DNA of 32,272 nucleotides from Acidobacteriota bacterium (lineage in GTDB: Bacteria > Acidobacteriota > Terriglobia > Terriglobales > Acidobacteriaceae), in contig QHZW01000089.1 of NCBI GenBank assembly GCA_003224815.1, positions 918-33,189 of the forward strand, given 5' to 3'. Below are positions 30,773 through 32,272 of the stretch, one piece after another. Every line of letters begins with the position of its first letter. The first letter of the stretch is position 1. The notes beneath the pieces are model-generated. The model ran no database searches, was not told the DNA's origin, and saw only the letters and a program-made list of their open reading frames with translations. The position numbers and the translations under genes were made by a program.

Positions 30773-31843
30773 ATGAGTGGCGACATCAAGTATATCGGCA
30801 TGGACGTGCACAAGGAAGCGATTGTGATCGCCGTCCTCAATGGCAGTGGCAAGTTGGTAATGGAGTCCATCGTCGAAACCAAAACCAGCAGCATTCTGCA
30901 GTTTGTGCACGGACTCCGGGGCGAGTTGCATGTGACGTGGGAAGAAGGGACCTGGGCAGCCTGGCTGCACGATCTGCTGCAGCCGCACGTGCACCAAGTT
31001 CTGGTCTGCAATCCACGCCGCAATGCCTTATTAAAGGAAGGCAGCAAGAACGACAAGGTGGACGCACGCAAGCTCGCTGACCTGTTGCGCACCGGCATGC
31101 TGCGACCGGTCTACCACGGAGAACATGGGCTGCGGACGCTGCGCGAGTTGGGGCGCAGTTACCAGACCATCAGCCAAGATCTGAACCGGGTGATGAATCG
31201 ACTCAAGGCTCTCTATCGCGGTTGGGGCATACCCTGTGCGGGCACCCAGGTGTATGCCTTGCACTCTCGAGAGGAATGGTTAAACAAGATCCCGCACGCG
31301 GGCGTGCGTCGGCGCGCCGAGCTGCTCTATGAACAGTTGGATGGGTTGCAGGGCTTGCGGCGAAACCTGCGGCCCGAGTTGTTGGCGGAGAGCCGGAAAC
31401 ATAAGGCCGCGAAACTGCTGCGACAGATTCCCTGCATCGGTCCGATTCGAGCCGCGCGCTTGCTCGCGCTGATGCAGACCCCGCATCGGTTCCGTAGCAA
31501 GCGACAACTGTGGACCTATAGTGGGCTGGGCATCGAGACGCACGATAGTGCGCAGTACCGTTACGTGCGTGGACAACTGCAACGTTCGAAAAAACCGCAG
31601 CAGATTCGTGGTCTGAATCGGAATCACAACCACGCGATGAAAGAGATCTTCAAAGGAGCCGCCACCCGAGCCAGTTGTGGGGTGGGGCCCTTGCGCAATT
31701 TCTATGTCGCCTTGCTGGCCAAGGGGATGAAGCCAGAGATGGCGCGTCTGACGTTGGCGCGCAAGATGGCGGCCATTACTTTGACACTTTGGAAGAAGGA
31801 GGAACGCTTCGACGCAGAACAACTGAAAGCGCAAGCAGCTTGA
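30773..31843 (+). CDS. IS110-family transposase
   Basis: A 356-aa RNA-guided recombinase-type transposase. The N-terminal RuvC-like DEDD domain starts YIGMDVHKEAIVIAVLNGSG; later acidic residues are in VTWEEGTWAAWLHDLL and KNDKVDARKLADLL. The C-terminal IS116/IS110/IS902 domain is in LRQIPCIGPIRAARLLALMQ and FRSKRQLWTYSGLGIETHDS, with a catalytic serine region that differs somewhat from the usual SG motif (THDSAQY). KIPHAGVRRRAELLYEQLDG is the linking helix. Length is normal (330-400). AAGGAGGCAACTGA lies before the ATG within a hairpin. IS110 elements lack classical inverted repeats, so I do not set element ends. Intact, so potentially active. Confidence 0.93.
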   Translation: MSGDIKYIGMDVHKEAIVIAVLNGSGKLVMESIVETKTSSILQFVHGLRGELHVTWEEGTWAAWLHDLLQPHVHQVLVCNPRRNALLKEGSKNDKVDARKLADLLRTGMLRPVYHGEHGLRTLRELGRSYQTISQDLNRVMNRLKALYRGWGIPCAGTQVYALHSREEWLNKIPHAGVRRRAELLYEQLDGLQGLRRNLRPELLAESRKHKAAKLLRQIPCIGPIRAARLLALMQTPHRFRSKRQLWTYSGLGIETHDSAQYRYVRGQLQRSKKPQQIRGLNRNHNHAMKEIFKGAATRASCGVGPLRNFYVALLAKGMKPEMARLTLARKMAAITLTLWKKEERFDAEQLKAQAA

Positions 31844-32272
31844 GCGTCTCACAGAACCCAAGGTGATCTCCCAGGTCTTCCTGCCTCGGTGGTGGCCAAT
31901 CGGTTCGTGCGATGCTCGGGTTCGAGGGAGAGTATCCAAGCGCTCATTAGGCGTTTCGTGTGCTGCAACTCAGCACCCAGTCTCCGGGTCAATCCTATGC
32001 CCCCTCGGATAACCCAAAAAAGCCATAGGCCTCGAGTCTCACATAGGATGATGGTTGGCACTTAAAGCCAACGCTAGGCTTGCGTAGCTTCGGAACCCAA
32101 TGGCGTCGAGCGCCACTGTTTCATGAAACCATTCAGTGAGGAGAATCAACTGGGATTGGCATCACTGCTGAACTATGCGGCGATCCAAAGCGGAAAAACC
32201 AAAACCCCTCTGAGAAGGGAGTGGGCCTGGATGCAAGTTACCGCACTAAGCTCTCACGGAGAGGAGTGGAGA
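31844..32272. other. Structured non-coding DNA after the IS110 transposase
   Basis: No coding frame is convincing. Several short hairpins follow each other: TGCTG-CAACT-CAGCA (about 31960), CCTATG...CATAGG around a 24-nt loop (about 31995-32030), GTTGGC-ACTTAAA-GCCAAC (about 32054-32072) and GTTTC-AT-GAAAC (about 32118-32129). Such a series fits a structured RNA. In IS1111-like members of this family a guide RNA lies 3' of the transposase; in IS110-like members it lies 5' (30560-30715). I cannot decide which applies. The right IS end may be inside this stretch or beyond the window. Confidence 0.45.

Noticed and set aside
1-32272. CRISPR array, rRNA or origin of replication
   Set aside because: No regularly spaced repeats of 25-40 bp, no 16S/23S/5S text, and no DnaA-box cluster; dciA alone does not mark an origin.

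Overview
The window is a bacterial chromosome segment. By eye it is moderately GC-rich, mixes both strands and carries many small ORFs. I infer a soil Acidobacteriota (Terriglobia/Koribacter-like) genome. The basis is family recall: small CxxC proteins, LCEQAA-type helical micro-proteins, an N-terminally extended ExbD-like protein, paired MSASARR motifs, and a DciA-GatC-GatA gene order. No 16S or other taxonomic marker is present, so this is a moderate-confidence inference.

Layout. 1-3.5 kb: end of a DUF2785 secreted protein, an M48 membrane protease, a twice-frameshifted alpha/beta hydrolase closing on a large hairpin, and a 66-aa CxxC protein. 3.9-6.6 kb: B12-type radical SAM enzyme, a ceramidase-like relic, and a UbiA prenyltransferase. 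6.6-9.3 kb (minus strand): lipoprotein phosphatase, ECF sigma factor, small membrane protein, and a zinc-ribbon/Sel1-like protein. 9.5-12.9 kb: a micro-gene cluster of about ten short genes. At least three, and perhaps six, belong to one helical family (W-x2-LC-x-QAA-x-E-x-D...KL..LV.EI). One gene sits behind an 11-bp-phased repeat array. 13-17.4 kb: LolD/MacB-type ATPase, TetR plus cupin operon, a ChaN-like gene with an internal deletion, and UbiX. 17.6-22.2 kb: frameshifted ExbD-like gene, CCA-adding/poly(A) polymerase family enzyme, and CysS. 22.2-26.5 kb: a zincin-like protein, a lipoprotein, a decayed FmdE-family gene, then gatA, gatC and dciA on the minus strand.

26.6-27.3 kb holds the most striking object: a 642-bp element with 23-bp perfect inverted ends, flanked directly by an 8-bp direct repeat (TTTATTTT). 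It carries a 93-aa gene and a possible 31-aa gene, divergent, each followed by a hairpin. It contains no transposase and looks like an uncatalogued non-autonomous mobile cassette. After it come pgsA-like, tRNA-Val(GAC), and a plastic region (28.2-30.6 kb). That region holds short tandem duplications, a 21-bp tRNA-Ser 3'-end scar, a decayed VanZ gene whose 3' end is duplicated 800 bp downstream, and a basic repeat protein. The window ends in an IS110-family transposase whose Shine-Dalgarno lies in a hairpin, followed by structured non-coding DNA that could contain its guide (bridge) RNA.

How it works together: housekeeping genes (cysS, gatCA, dciA, pgsA, ubiX, tRNA nucleotidyltransferase) are intact. 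At least seven accessory genes carry frameshifts, stops or deletions. This points to selective decay of accessory functions plus mobile-element activity rather than uniform sequencing error, although single-base homopolymer errors cannot be excluded for two or three of them.
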